DNA from: Eucommia ulmoides
Lineage: Eukaryota; Streptophyta; Magnoliopsida; Garryales; Eucommiaceae
NCBI GenBank assembly: GCA_016647705.1
Contig: CM028325.1
Location: forward strand, 32,282,474 to 32,346,473
Reading direction: 5' to 3'
Length of the DNA stretch: 64,000 nucleotides
Every line of letters begins with the position of its first letter. The first letter of the stretch is position 1. This document shows positions 48,301-60,616 of the stretch, in pieces. The position numbers and the translations under genes were made by a program. The notes beneath the pieces were generated by a model, which was given only the letters and a program-made list of their open reading frames with translations, was not told the origin of the DNA and searched no databases.

Positions 48301-49740
48301 TGGAATTTGTACATCTTTTTTTATTTTTTTTTTATTTTTTATTTTTTTTATGTAATGCAGTAAATGGTTTCTAATAATTTTTTTTTTACTCTTTCTGTTC
48401 AACATTGTGTATTTAATTCCTTTAATTTCAATTCCTATTCTAGAAATATGAAATATTTTCTTACCTAGTAAACTATTTTATTTAATTTTTCTATAATAAA
48501 TTAATTTTCTTGTATATCATACTTTCCAACAAAATTTCTCTATTTTTACCCCCTTATCTCTCCCCTAATTGTGATTGAAATTTAATTCGAAAAATTGTAC
48601 TTTCGGTCATTCAAGTTTAAGATAGGGTTTTAAGTGGACCTTGATGTTTGAGAGGTGACATATTTGATCCATCATATTCTGATTAGGTTTCAATATGATC
48701 AATTTTAAAATTCTATTAAAATTTTTGGACAAATTCAATTAATTTAGGAATAGTTTTGTTATTTCTCTTGGGTAGATCATTGGACCCACAATGGGCATAA
48801 GAGCTTAATTAGTTGAATAAGCTTCACAACCTACCTAAAGCAATTACATGGCACACAATGAGGATAATGTTCTACGTGTTTCTGCTAAAACTTGTATATC
48901 TCTTGTTTGTTTTGATAATCCTTGTTTTATTAGTGGAAGTGATAAGAATAATGATGTGGAGGTTGCTAATACTTGTATATCTCATGTTTGTTCTGATACT
49001 CCTAAGACACTTAATATTTGATACTACTAGATGTAATATCATTTGTTTATTTAAATAACTTAAGTCTCTTAGTTTTAGGTAGAAATACACATCTTAAAAA
49101 ATTATGTACTTCGTGATTTAATAATTAAGGTCATATACACATTCTCAATTTTAATTTCATCCTTTAATACTAATTTATCAAGACACATTCATATCTTTAA
49201 GTATTTGTAGATTGACCTCGTACATTTCTAAAATATATATTTAAGATGTTTTATTCAACCTATTATGGAATACACAAGTTCTTAAATTATCAATAGAAGT
49301 ATTAAAATATTTTTTCCTCCTCTAATTTGTATAGATCAATTTAGAGATTACACACTTCTTTCAATTAAACGAAAAAAAGTTTGTGTGAATTTGGTGTCAC
49401 ACTCATATCTCACATTTATGACTTGAAATTATTTTATTGTACTTGTTTCGATTAATAAAATCATTTTTGAGTCATATTTGACTATATACAATTATGATTT
49501 AAAATTTTATTTTCATTATGTGTGTGTATTTTTTTCTCTTCTATTAGCCCAAGTTAAATAATTACTGTTGTCTTAATTTAGCATGTCATACATCCAAATG
49601 TTCAATAATAAAATAAAATAAAATACTCTTTTCACTGTTTTGGCTATCAATATTATCATATCACATAATACATTAAAAAGAATATTCTTTGAGATATTTC
49701 CCATATGTATAATATCCACTAATCTGAAAGATGTATCTCA
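48301..49740. other. AT-rich, nothing recognised
   Basis: A poly(T) stretch near 48310-48350 and scattered short ORFs without motifs. Confidence 0.4.
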
Positions 49741-49779
49741 TCAGTCTTATCAAAAAAAGTTATCCACCTCTGTCATATT

Positions 49780-49930
49780 AGCCTGATAGATTGGGTTTTG
49801 AGGTTTTCTTGTCACAACTCTTTTCATGATAGTCTTGAGCACGATGTCCTAACTTGCCACAAATGTAACTATTACATTTGAACTTTATATTCAAATCACC
49901 TTTAAAGCCATGACTTAGGCTTAAATCATA
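49780..49930 (-). pseudogene. Copia gag zinc-knuckle relic
   Basis: The minus-strand translation contains CNSYICGKLGHRAQDY followed by HEKSCDKKTSKPN, which resembles the retrotransposon nucleocapsid knuckle CX2CX4HX4C. The first pair is spaced wider than normal and the last Cys reads Tyr, so it is decayed. No other pol fragment was recognised around it. Confidence 0.55.
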
Positions 49931-51722
49931 TAAATTCCGTTTTTTTGTCATTTTTCAACAACTCACTTTGTTGGCTTTAAACTCCTTCTAACAACATAGT
50001 GTTTATCCTCAGTTTTTATTTATATTTATTTTGTAACAAAAATTACAACTCTATTTTGATGCTAAAACTATACAATACATAAAAAAAAAAAATGTATTAT
50101 TTAGTCTTACCAAAATATATAACTTACATTGAAAAACTCTACATTGGCAAATTTCTATCGCAGTGACAATCTACGTATAGTATCCTCAATTTCAACAGGA
50201 TCAACATTGTTACAAAAATAATATATTTTTTCTTGTCATTTCTCAAAAATTAGTTGGTTAAACTTTTTTCATTTTATCTTATGAAAAGATTAATGAATAC
50301 TTCATTTGGTACTTCAACCACTAACCATTTAGTGTCCAAGTTTGGTTTATATTAATCGTCTCAATCTATAAATAAAACAAAGGACTTTAATATTTCGAAT
50401 CATCAAAATATAATCACAAATGGATATCTAAAACATATAACACATAAAAAATCGTTCTTCAAATTCATATATTTGACAAATAATAATGTTATGGACAATA
50501 ATAATTTAATGCATCATATAAGTATAAATTATTCCTTATAAAATTTCAATATGAAATACTTACCGTGACACGTACTAAGGAGACATATATTAAGAAATCT
50601 CCACCACCACATATACCACATACACACAAAAAAAAATTACTTTAAGATTGTTAAAACTAATGGTGAAAATACTAGTTTTAATTAAATTTTAATTAACATT
50701 ATTTTCAATAAAGATTCCTAAATATATCACAAATATATATACAATAAAATAATACTCATAAACAATAAAAATTCATTTCATAGTGAAATATTTTGTTGAA
50801 TGTAACTTATAATAAATATTATAGAATGTAGAACAATTCATAACAAATATTCCAGAAACCCATTCATGAACAGTAAATATTTTAGAACATAAAATATACA
50901 ACAACGGATACTCTAGAACATTAACAAACATTACAAAAATTATATTATTTAACAATAAATTAAAATACATAAAATCAGTAAATAAATAAAGTTATACTTA
51001 CGGTCCTTTATCGATGACAATCTTAGAAATTTATACTGATCGAGTCTATCGTTTAACGATATTTTCTTAAAGCAAATTTTGCCTCTACTTAGGTGCTTAC
51101 ACTTACTCACATGTTTGCTTCCCAAGATACAACAATCATAATCCTTTGATACTAGAACTCAAACTCAAAGGATCCGGCGACCAAAATAAGTATTGAACTC
51201 TCTCTCAATAACACACTAACATAGACTCAAAGTGTATATGTAGTGCAAGATGTTCTAAGTTTCATGCCTAAATAATAATGCAAACATCTTTATTTATAGA
51301 GTAAACAAATGAGTAACTCCAACACACCAAATATCACACTTTAAATCCACTAAAAATTAATTATATGTAACTCCTTATTAAAAATAAATTACAAATATGA
51401 AAAGACAATTCTTGTTTGGTTAGAAAATTGCTCGAATCAATTTAAAAAAATAAAATTCTAGAAAGAATTCTTTCGACTTGGATTAACCCAAGTCCAAACC
51501 CGAACACCCGACCCGGGTCCCCAATCCAAAATGAATTATAGAAGTGGTTTAAGTATTTTTTTTTTTATTAACCAATATGAGATTACTCAGTTTACATACT
51601 TTAATTAACTTCTTGAGACTATTTTGAAAGACAATTTCTCATTCATATCTTAATGATTTTTGATAAATCAACATTTCATGATCGTTTTCTCACTAAGAAT
51701 AGTGTAATGATATATGAAAATA
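49931..51722. other. AT-rich, probably eroded retroelement
   Basis: The part at 51060-51300 (repeats of 'actcaaactcaaaggatccggcgacc' type sequence, leader-like) resembles an LTR edge, but no boundary was found. Nothing else is recognised. Confidence 0.35.
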
Positions 51723-54360
51723 CTAGCGTATAACCCGTGCCTGAAGGCACGAGTCTTAATTGTTTTTTATATTGTGAAATTTAACATTAATTTAATATAA
51801 AAAAATCACATAATCTAGCGCAAAAAATAAATATAAATTGACATTACCCCTTTTATTTTTATAACATTCCCAAATTATGAACTCCTATTTTGTAATGAAT
51901 ACGATATAAACAAACACAACCAATAAAAAAATTAAAATAATTTCACATAAGAACCTTTGCTTATAAGACACTCCAATTATCAAAATTGTTTTCAAATGAA
52001 CACAACCAATAATTAGTGTACAAAAAAGTTTGGAAATAATCTCCTTTATTTATATGACATTCCTAATTATAAATACGATACTAACACGACCATTAACAAT
52101 CAAGCGTGACACTAACACAATCATATTACAAATAAATATTTTTGAATGAACAATAATACTGAATTTAACAACACGACAAATAACAAAGACAAATAATAAT
52201 ACACATTACAAACTTAGTAAAATAAGTCCACCCCCCAGAACACTAGAGTCCACCACTCAGGGCTACTAGAACTTACTTCATTACAAAAGCCGTGAATTTT
52301 CTCCATTCGTTTTTGAAATATTTGAAGTGCCACATGCTTCCATCACGGTCAATGAAAAACACACACAATGGAGTGAGGAAGAGCGTACATGAGATGAAGA
52401 TCACACAATTCTAACAATAGAGACAACTGAAATAGAAATTGATTAAAGAGTATGTTAATCAAAATCAATTATATATGATGAATAAAGCAAAATTAAGTTC
52501 AAGTTGAGATATAATTGACTTCAATAAAAACAACAATGTATGCATAGGATGAATAGAAACATATTATTACAAAATTGTATGAACATAAGCTAAACTTGTC
52601 CCTCGCTAAATTGCAAAACAACCAAAAGAACATAACGAAATAGGACAACAAAATTATTTTTATTGATTTCAAAGCATCATGAACATCACAATTAACCAAA
52701 AGGTAAAAAAGAAACATGTCCAGAGTCTATAGAACTTCAATCATGAAGGCACAAAAACAAACACACAATTTTAGCATATTTGTTCCTATCAAACAAATAA
52801 AAAAAGAATAAGAAACTCAAAATTCAGGTAGACGAATCCAATCCTAACCAAGTAACAAACTAATAAGCAACTCAATCCTAACAAAACTAATTCCTAAAAA
52901 TTCAAGCCCAAACAACACCTTTGATCACATCTCCCTCCGGAACCAAAATTTTCTCATTCTCGAGTGCAACCAATATTTATAATTATCAAGATAAAAATAA
53001 AAAAACAAAATCCAATGCACCATAAACTTATTTGGTTAACACCGTGAAGCTCTTATTGTTTCCATGAATCACGAAAAACAATTAAGAAGAATTTTGTATC
53101 ACCTCGTTGAATTCCAATAATTGAATTAAGGAAACCAGGAAGGATTGCATGTATATGCATCTTCTTTATCAACATGAAAATCTGGAAAATAACCAGGAAG
53201 TTTGAATACTTAGATCATTAGCGTGTTTTAAGAGTGAAATAACAAAACTAACTAAAGTAGGATCTACGTAAAGCACTTGCAAAATAATATCAACGTTAGA
53301 GATTTAAATAAGTAAGCTTTGTCATTTGAATATATATTAAATACTACATGAAACTCAAGGTACAAAGGTCTATATTCTTAGGCCTAGTTAACACAACCAT
53401 GTATACAATGAACCATTCTGTTCAATAAATTTCACACAATCCAAAAACATCAAAACATACATAAATGTGGATCTCTTTATGCAGTGTCTTTAGTTTTTTT
53501 AAAGATAATCAATTTACCTTTTGTAATTTCTCAAAGTTGTCAACCGACATTGAGAACATCCGATGTGCTTGTAACTATAATTTTCCGCTCTTGACATTTG
53601 ACCTGAGCTATCTTATCCAATCCTCCAATGTTGATTTTAATCATAATTTAGATATGAAATCTTCAAAATATAAAATCAAGATTTGTAAATTGAATAGAAA
53701 GAAAAATTTCAAAATTGAACCGAAATGTTATATGAAATAGGTTTAAGATAAGAATTAATATAAGCCAAAAGGGTTTCGACCGTGATAGAGGTGAGGAGTG
53801 GTGTTACCGTGAGATCTGGTAATTAGAGCATGAATATTGAAGCTTACATTTTCGATTAGGGTAGACTGTAGACTGCGATCTAATGGCTGGATGAGAGGAA
53901 TGACGATAATCGTGGCCTGATGGAACCGCGATGATTTCGGCTGAGAGGGCAAAGTGATGTTTCTGTTTAGTGGGTAGTCAACTGACGATGCAACGGTGAC
54001 GCGAATACTCGATGATGGTGATGCAATAGCGACACATTTCCTATTACGATAATAGTAAGGTTAGTGAGAAAGAGCTCTGTAGGGTTCCGATGGAGAGGGT
54101 GAGAGCTGCTTCTGGAGACGGCTGAGAGGGAGACGGCGGTGGTGGCCTGCAAAAGGAGAGAGGGAGAGAGCGAGAGAGATCGGAGAAGCGAGAGTGAGTG
54201 AGAGAAAGGCAAAGGTAAAAAAAATGTTAACCCTAATTACATTTTAACACAATTTTTTATTTTATATGTTTGTTGAGATGATCTGGCGGCTACTAATGTC
54301 TAGATGTTTGTCTTTTAACTTAACGGTCTTTTTTATAAGTAAACTGACTTATTATATAGA
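51723..54360 (-). mobile_element. Non-autonomous Helitron
   Basis: On the minus strand the element starts TCTATATAATAAG (from 54360) and ends CTAG (51726-51723). Nine bases before CTAG lies a hairpin, CGTGCC-TTCA-GGCACG (51736-51751). The flanks are A on the 5' side and T on the 3' side, as expected for insertion between A and T without target duplication. These are the diagnostic ends of plant Helitrons. At 2.6 kb with no replication-initiator/helicase gene it is non-autonomous. Near its 5' end (53740-54230) it carries a CT-rich, exon-like segment with a stretch readable as Ser/Leu-rich protein, possibly a captured 5' gene fragment. Confidence 0.85.
51736..51751 (-). terminator. Helitron 3' terminal hairpin
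   Basis: A 6-bp perfect stem (CGTGCC with GGCACG) and a 4-base loop lie nine bases from the terminal CTAG. It is the structure thought to mark the end of Helitron replication. Confidence 0.85.
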
Positions 54361-55008
54361 TATCAATCAATAATTAAATCACATAAATAATTAGACTTTA
54401 AATAGTCTAAAAATTATTTTTGTCTCACGACAAAAAAGTTTCTTTATGAGCAATTGCCTGCTTAACTAAATATTCTGTCACTATATTTACCTTCCAGCAT
54501 ATATGAATAATTGAGACAATCTAATTTCGGTGCAAGAATAACTTGCAATCACACGTCATGTTAATACCATGGGATAGGGGTATTTCCACTAGTTAATAGA
54601 TAAAATACAGGTTGTGAATCAAGGAGCAACCTCTTCATGAATTGTCTACAATTATGTCATTAGCACGGCAGAAACACTTCAATATTAAACTCAATAAATA
54701 GGGATCTCTTTTTATAGAAAATAAAAAACCATACAAGTATTTTAAAAAATTAATTAAAAATAAGATTAAGCTTGATAAATGGAGTTTTCTAAAATCAAAC
54801 AACGATTTATATCAAATAAATTTACTATATCTGAATCTCCAATATTTGTTTTTCTTTCCACAAAATTAAGTTAAAAAAATAATATATATATATATATATA
54901 TTTTTCTGTTGTTCTTTTCGACCTTTTTTTCCCGGGATATATATATATATTTCTTGTATTGTCCAATTTTTAATATAAATTCATGAAAATAAAATAAAAC
55001 TATCTCAA
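54361..55008. other. Between Helitron and Copia C, nothing recognised
   Basis: AT-rich, with a (TA)n tract at about 54884-54901 and a second one near 54940. Confidence 0.5.
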
Positions 55009-55196
55009 AGTTAGAATAATTGAGAGACGGAATATTGCGAGAACATGGAGTGACTATATTGATATATAAGAAAAGTACATTTACATAAATATATATACAT
55101 GGAGTCTATACATAGGAAGTGACTAGGATTACCCTGGTAGGGTTAGGATTTGACTAGGGTTTAACATAGGTCAAGGCCTATATACATATATTAATA
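55009..55196 (-). repeat. 3' LTR of Copia C
   Basis: 188 bp; the terminal dinucleotides are altered (AG at the left, TA at the right). Confidence 0.75.
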
Positions 55197-55429
55197 TCCC
55201 CCCTCAAACTTAAAGCGGTAAATTGGACATGAACTTGAGTTTGAAAACTAGAGTATGAAAGCATCCTAGTAGATGAATCTTGGTGAAAATATCTGTTGTC
55301 TGATCGACTGAACTGACAGATTGAATGTGAATAGTATTTTAGAGAATATGATGACGGGTGAAGTGGCAATTAGTCTCGATGTGTTTTGTACGCTCATGAA
55401 AAACGTCATTACAAGCTATCTAAATAGAA

Positions 55430-56620
55430 TTTCTATTGTCACAATGTAGAATAATGGTAGTGTGAGTGGAGATTCTCATGTTAGCGAGGAGCTAATGAAA
55501 CCAAAGTAGTTTTTGTGTTGCATCAGCGATGACACAGTATTCAGTTCCAGTACTGGAACTGAAAATCACTCTTTGTTTCTTACTACGCCAAGAAATGAGA
55601 GAGTTGTCCAACATGAAACAATAACTATCGGTTGAACATCTGTCGGTAGAATTTTTATCCCAATCGACATCAGAATAAGCATGTAAGATGGAAGCGGATT
55701 GGGTAGAGAAATGAAGTCCATGAAATAAGGTGCCCATGACATACCAAAAAATGCGAAGAACAGTCGAGTAATGAGTAGTTCGAGGAGCACACAAGAATTG
55801 ACTAACTTGATGGATGACATATGTGATATATAGGCGAGTAACTGTGAGATATACAAAACCTGCAACTAGTTGGTAATAGAGAGTGACGTTCGGGAGAGGA
55901 GAGTCATCTAGTAGAGTAAGTCTTATTCGGATCTAGAGGATTATTGGCAGTGGTGGAGTCAATGATGCATGCCTTGAAAAAAAGGTCAGAGGCATATTTA
56001 GCCCGAGAGGTAAAGTATTCATCTGTACCAGTTGAAACTTCGAGACAAAGAAAGCAAGTAAGCGCTGACTACTGAGAAAATTTTTCAGTTCAAAGATTCT
56101 GCGTAGATCATCTCCTATAATGATCATGTTGTCAACATGCAATAGAAGAAAGATAATGCCATTGTTAGTTTAACGAATAAATAAGGCAAAATCATTAGCG
56201 GTGGATATGAACCCGAATTGGTGGATGGTGGTGCTAAATTTTACGAACCAAGCACGTAGAGCTTGTTTAGGATCATATAAGGCACGACGAAGGTAACAAA
56301 CTTTGCATTGAGAAGCAATTAGGCCAGAAGAGGTATACAAGTTAACTTCCACAAGAAAGTTTCCATTAAGGAAGGCATTTTTTACGTCCATTTGAAAAAT
56401 AGTCCATTTACGAATGGCAGCAACGGCAAGAAGAGTACGGACATATGTGAGTCTAGCCACTTGAACAAATGTCTCTTCGTAGTCAATGCCATGTTCTTGA
56501 GAAAATATCTTAGCAACGAGTCGAGTTTTATAACATTCAACAGAACCATCAGAATGTGTTTTGATCTTGAACATCCACTTGTATCCAATATGAGTTTCTC
56601 TAGGGAGGAGATCAACAAGA
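55430..56620 (-). pseudogene. Copia C reverse transcriptase and RNase H
   Basis: 56170-56574 encodes DGSVECYKTRLVAKIFSQ, YEETFVQVARLTYVRTLLA, FQMDVKNAFLNGNF and DPKQALRAW. The next block (55933-56142) starts HVDNMIIIGDDL: the catalytic YVDD has become HVDN, so even this motif is lost. 55492-55794 holds the RNase H part with YSDVDWDKNSTDR, SWRSKKQRVIFSSST and GTEYCVIADA (TEAEY in active copies). Frameshifts separate the blocks. Confidence 0.85.
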
Positions 56621-56890
56621 TCTCAGGTGTGAGTTTTGGCTAAAGCATGAAGTTATTCATATATTGCTTTCTGTCATAGAGGGTTAGTACTGTCCTCCTT
56701 ATAGGATTGAGGCTCATGCAGATTAAGTATGATAGAAAAGCAATGATAGTCATTAAGATAAGTGGGAGAATGAATTACCCTGTTAGAATAGTAGGAGTGA
56801 TCTGGATGGTGGGTCTTAGAAAGAGTTGTTGCAAGATCATCAAACATAGAAGGAGCCTCAGGCGGTCGATTAAGCCAAATGGGTGAAATA

Positions 56891-57272
56891 TGTCATACCC
56901 ACCTCGGGTCCCACGCTCAAGGTTAGGCATGACCTCGACTTGAACTTTTATTGTAAAAATTATGAAAAATTTAATTTATAGTAAAAAATTTAATTAATAA
57001 TTGTCAACTACTAGCATTAGTTAGAGTCAGAAGATAGTGTCGCTTTTGAGGCAGTTACGGCAGGTGTTGGTATCAAAAGGTTAAACGTTTGTAGTTTTGT
57101 CATAGAGTAGTGGATATGTGTAATCGCTGAATTTTGGGTTATATAAATAATAAAAATTTAAGTCAGTTCTATACATATTGTGCATATTGCGTTTGTTTCT
57201 AGTTGGGTAATATTAAGTCGAGATCGAGATCGAGCCTAGCCTTGAGCGTGAGACCCGGGGTAGAGTGTGACA
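56891..57272. mobile_element. 382-bp element with long imperfect inverted ends, inside Copia C
   Basis: The left end TGTCATACCCACCTCGGGTC and the reverse complement of the right end (TGTCACACTCTACCCCGGGTC) match, and the match continues for about 50 bp (...CACGCTCAAGG.TAGGC). The interior is AT-rich and non-coding. It interrupts the Copia C linker region. No convincing target duplication was found, so the superfamily is open. The sequence starting at 47012 (TGTTACATCCCACCCCGGG) has a related terminus. Confidence 0.7.
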
Positions 57273-57365
57273 AGATCAACTGGTGGTTCTGGAGTCGGAG
57301 GGGTGAGATCAGTTAGTGGTTCTGAAGTTGGAGTGGTGAGATCATCTGGTGATTCTGGAGTGGGC
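57273..57365 (+). repeat. Short tandem repeat, three copies of ~30-45 bp
   Basis: Three copies of 'gtgagatcagttagtggttctggagt'-type sequence sit directly beside the 382-bp element, in the Copia C linker between integrase and reverse transcriptase, a region often repetitive in these elements. Confidence 0.7.
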
Positions 57366-57379
57366 TTAACAGTGCCTCG

Positions 57380-58870
57380 AACTACATCCTCAGATAACAA
57401 CTCAAGTGATGGATTAGTAAGAATCTTGAGTTAGTAAATGGATGATATAGCAAATGGTCGTAAGGAATAAAGCATTTGATGTTACCAAAAAATAAAATGA
57501 CGAGCAATACGAAGAGTTTTAGAGATGGGGTCCCAATACCAATCCTTTTTATGTCCAATGTCATATCCTAGAAAACAACATAGGCGAGCCTTCGGTTCCA
57601 GCTTGTTGTGTTCATGTGGTTCGAGAATAACAAAACAAACGAAACTAAAGACTTTAAGACCAGAATAAGTGGCAGGATTATCGAAAATACACTCAAATGG
57701 AGACTGATGATGAATTATAGCGGAAGGAACACAATTTATATTATGTACTGTGGTTAAGGTAATCTCACCCCAAAAACGCTATGACAGGATGAAGAAATGA
57801 GAAGGTCACAAATCATGTCAAGAATGTGTCTATATTTGCGTTCGGCTCGTCTGTTTTGTTGGGAGGTTCCAAGACACGAGTGGTGGAGGAGCGTGTCATT
57901 TTTGTGAAGTAGGTTGAAGAAGACACGATTTTTGTATTCTATTGTATTATCTGAGCAAAAAAAAAAATATTTCGAGAAAATTAGATTTTAACCATAGAAG
58001 AAAAATCTTAATATATTTGGAATAGTTAAGATCTATTTTTTTTTTTTTTTTTTTATAAGAAATAATCATGTATATCGAGAGTAATTATACTCAAGCATAA
58101 TAAAATAACAAGAGCCGCTTATTATTGCATGGGGAGAAGGCCCTTTAACATCATAATAAATTAAATCAAAGGATGCAATAGAAATAGACTGATTATCATT
58201 AAAAGGTAAAGTTGGTTATTTAGTATCTTGACAATGAATAGAATTAGAGGACTCATGTTGAATTAAACATAACTAACCACTAGGAATTAGTGTTTTGGAT
58301 GAAGTGTCACCTAATTGAGAATGACAACAGACGATGATGATGATGAGAATGGTGATAACGGTAGTATTGGCTGCGGTGATAAAGATGCTGATGGTGATGA
58401 GGATGATAAGGATGAGGATGGTGGTAGTGGTGGCGAGGTTGCACAAATTGATGAAGGGACATGGGATGGTGGTAGTGGTGGTGGGGTTAGGTGGAAAGTG
58501 CAAACTATTGAGTTCAAATAGACGTCCAACTTTACGACCAGCCCTAAGGGTTTTTCTTGTTCAATGATCCTGCACATAACAATCACTATTAGAAAATTTC
58601 ACTTCAAGTCCCAATTTACAGAGTTGCCTAAAAAATAAGAGATTTAAATTGAGTGTGTTAGGAATAGAAAGATGTGGAGTAAAAATCTGACCGTTAGCGT
58701 ATGAGTAATACGCATATAAGAACCATCAGTGGTATGAATGGTAGGAGCATTCATAGAGAATAGTTTGGATGAGAAGATGTTGAGATCAAAAGTCATATAA
58801 TTATAACATGCAGAATCAAAGAGCCAAAAAAAAACAAAAAAACAGCACCTATAGTGAGTTAAAGGGCATA
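57380..58870 (-). pseudogene. Copia C protease and integrase
   Basis: At about 57835-57880 the coding strand reads GTSQQNRRAERKYRHILDM, a hallmark of plant Copia integrases (GTSQQNGRAERKHRHILD). It is followed by CCFLGYDIGHKKDWYWDP-type sequence at 57500-57590. Upstream (58540-58830) are FNSDSACYNYMT-type and PTIHTTDGSYMRI segments of the protease and GRKVGRLFEL at about 58530. A CAN/TNT low-complexity stretch (58310-58500) is expanded between the protease and the zinc-binding region. Stops and frameshifts are frequent. Confidence 0.75.
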
Positions 58871-59926
58871 GAAAAAATTTGTACCAGAATCGGAGAGAAA
58901 ATCGTTGAAGTATGAAGCTATATCCCCAATAGATATGGAAACAACAGTGAAGGCAAGATCATAATCCTTTTTGGCAACAAGAATAGCTGGGGAGGAAAAA
59001 CTCTTGGACATTGTCCTTGAATTGGATTAATAATATACAACAAACCATATTGTATGACATGAAAATAGAAAAACTAGAGGCTATGAATGGATTTAGAATG
59101 ATGAAATTATTCAGAGACTGGTCTATAATCGTGAAGAATCGATTGATAAACCATGATTGACCGAATCAACAATATAAAGAAACTATATTGTATTATCCGA
59201 ATTTGAGAAACCGAGGCCACAGATGGGTTCATAATGTTGAAATAAGTCAAGAAATCGTTTTAGGTCTTTAAGAACCAGTAAAAAAATAGGTGAACCGGTC
59301 AATAGAAACAGAGCACTGTGAACTGGTGACATGGCAGAATATGTATTAGCAGGCACTGACGTGTTGAAGACTGGTATGGTAGAGATAATATGGCAGTAAC
59401 GTGGAAACTGACGTGGCGGCGGCATGGTAGTTGAGACATGGTAGAATATCTATCAGTAGATGCTGGCATAACACCTAGCTGGTAATGTGTGGCTACTAGA
59501 TGGCACTAACGTGTCTTGTTAATGTGGCAATAGGTCAGCGCGTGATGACGCGCAACGGAGACCCTTATGATTAAGGCGGCACGTGAGCGTGCGTGTTGAT
59601 TCTGATGACAATGATCTTCTTCTTGTTGAACTTATCTCGTCAAGATAAATGTGATGGTGTGATGAGCATTAATATCAGAGCAATAGTAAAGCCTATAGTA
59701 GTCAACATATATGATGGCAGCAATGACTTTGTTGGTTGAGAGTGAGGACGTGTGAGACCCCTGATGCTAGGGATTTTTGTGTTGTTGAACACTTTTTTAC
59801 GAAACGAGCGGTGAATACTATGTTGGTTTGTTTAATGATGAAATCGAGAGTCGTGGGCCACGTCGCAGCGAAAGGCTTGAAAAGATTAGTAGGAACAGGA
59901 TCAGGAAGAATTGACTATTGATACTA
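58871..59926 (-). pseudogene. Copia C gag region and leader, eroded
   Basis: Only scattered gag-like residues are visible on the coding strand and no zinc knuckle could be recognised. The leader ends at the primer site next to the 5' LTR (59926-59919). Confidence 0.45.
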
Positions 59927-60114
59927 TGTTAAAATAATTGAGAGGCAAAATATTAGAAGAACATAAAACGATTATATTGATATATAAAGAAAGTATATTT
60001 ACAGAGATATATAAAGAATTTATATATATAAAGTGACTTGGGTTATTATTTGATTTTTCTTAGTGAAACTAGAGTTTAATACAGTGTATCAAAGTCCATA
60101 TAGAGATGTTAACA
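59927..60114 (-). repeat. 5' LTR of Copia C
   Basis: 188 bp from TGTTAAAATAATTG to GATGTTAACA, ending about 500 bp upstream of the ABA4 start codon. Confidence 0.75.
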
Positions 60115-60616
60115 CTTCTCACAATTTTTTTTTGAGAAAAAATGAAAAGTAAATTTAAAATTAAAAAAGAAAAAAAAAAATAGAGAGAATACAACCCAAA
60201 TCATCCTCACATGTATATTCAACAAGCCACACATGGCTTACGTGGCTGTAGAACGGAAATAATTGATAGCTAGCCAAACACCGGATTTTCCAAAAACACT
60301 TCCTATCCACTACCGTATGTAGGATTGGCGCCATTGGGTTTCGCTTCCTTTTGACCTTTTAGTGCGCAGTGACCCGATTCCACCATGACACCACCGGTCT
60401 CCACCACCGCCCTTCCCACCACCACCGCTTTTCTTTATTCCGCATGGAAGAAATATCTCACCTCACTTTTTCATAATTCTATTTATATGTAGCGTTCGCT
60501 CTCTCTCTCTCTCTCTCCCTCTCTCTCCTTACACCGGCTAATGAAGAACAGAAGAATGAATCTGTGCTTCACTGGTTGCTGAAATCCTTGTTTTCCGGCT
60601 TGATTTTTCAGAGAAC
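60115..60616 (+). promoter_or_regulatory. ABA4 upstream region and 5' leader with uORF
   Basis: A CT repeat (60498-60530), typical of plant core promoters and leaders, precedes the gene, with a possible TATA-like tttatatgta at about 60481-60491. An upstream ORF of 13 codons (60541-60582, MKNRRMNLCFTGC then TGA) lies entirely before the main ATG and could lower translation. Motifs for abscisic-acid or light control were not specifically recognised. Confidence 0.55.

Larger units (their letters stand above)
55009..60114 (-). mobile_element. Copia retrotransposon C
   Basis: Two 188-bp LTRs (55009-55196 and 59927-60114) lie in the same orientation. On the coding strand the 5' LTR ends TTTTAACA and is followed by TAGTATCAATAGTC, a diverged initiator-Met tRNA primer site. 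The 3' LTR is preceded by a purine tract (GAGGGGGGA, 55205-55197). The internal region keeps the Copia order but every gene is broken. A 382-bp element (56891-57272) is inserted in it. No matching target duplication was found. The LTRs differ at many positions, so it is an old copy. Confidence 0.85.

Noticed and set aside
58273..58586. Thr/Ile- and Asp-rich ORFs on both strands
   Set aside because: They are frames of a GATGAT/GGTGGT low-complexity expansion inside the Copia C protease-integrase region.
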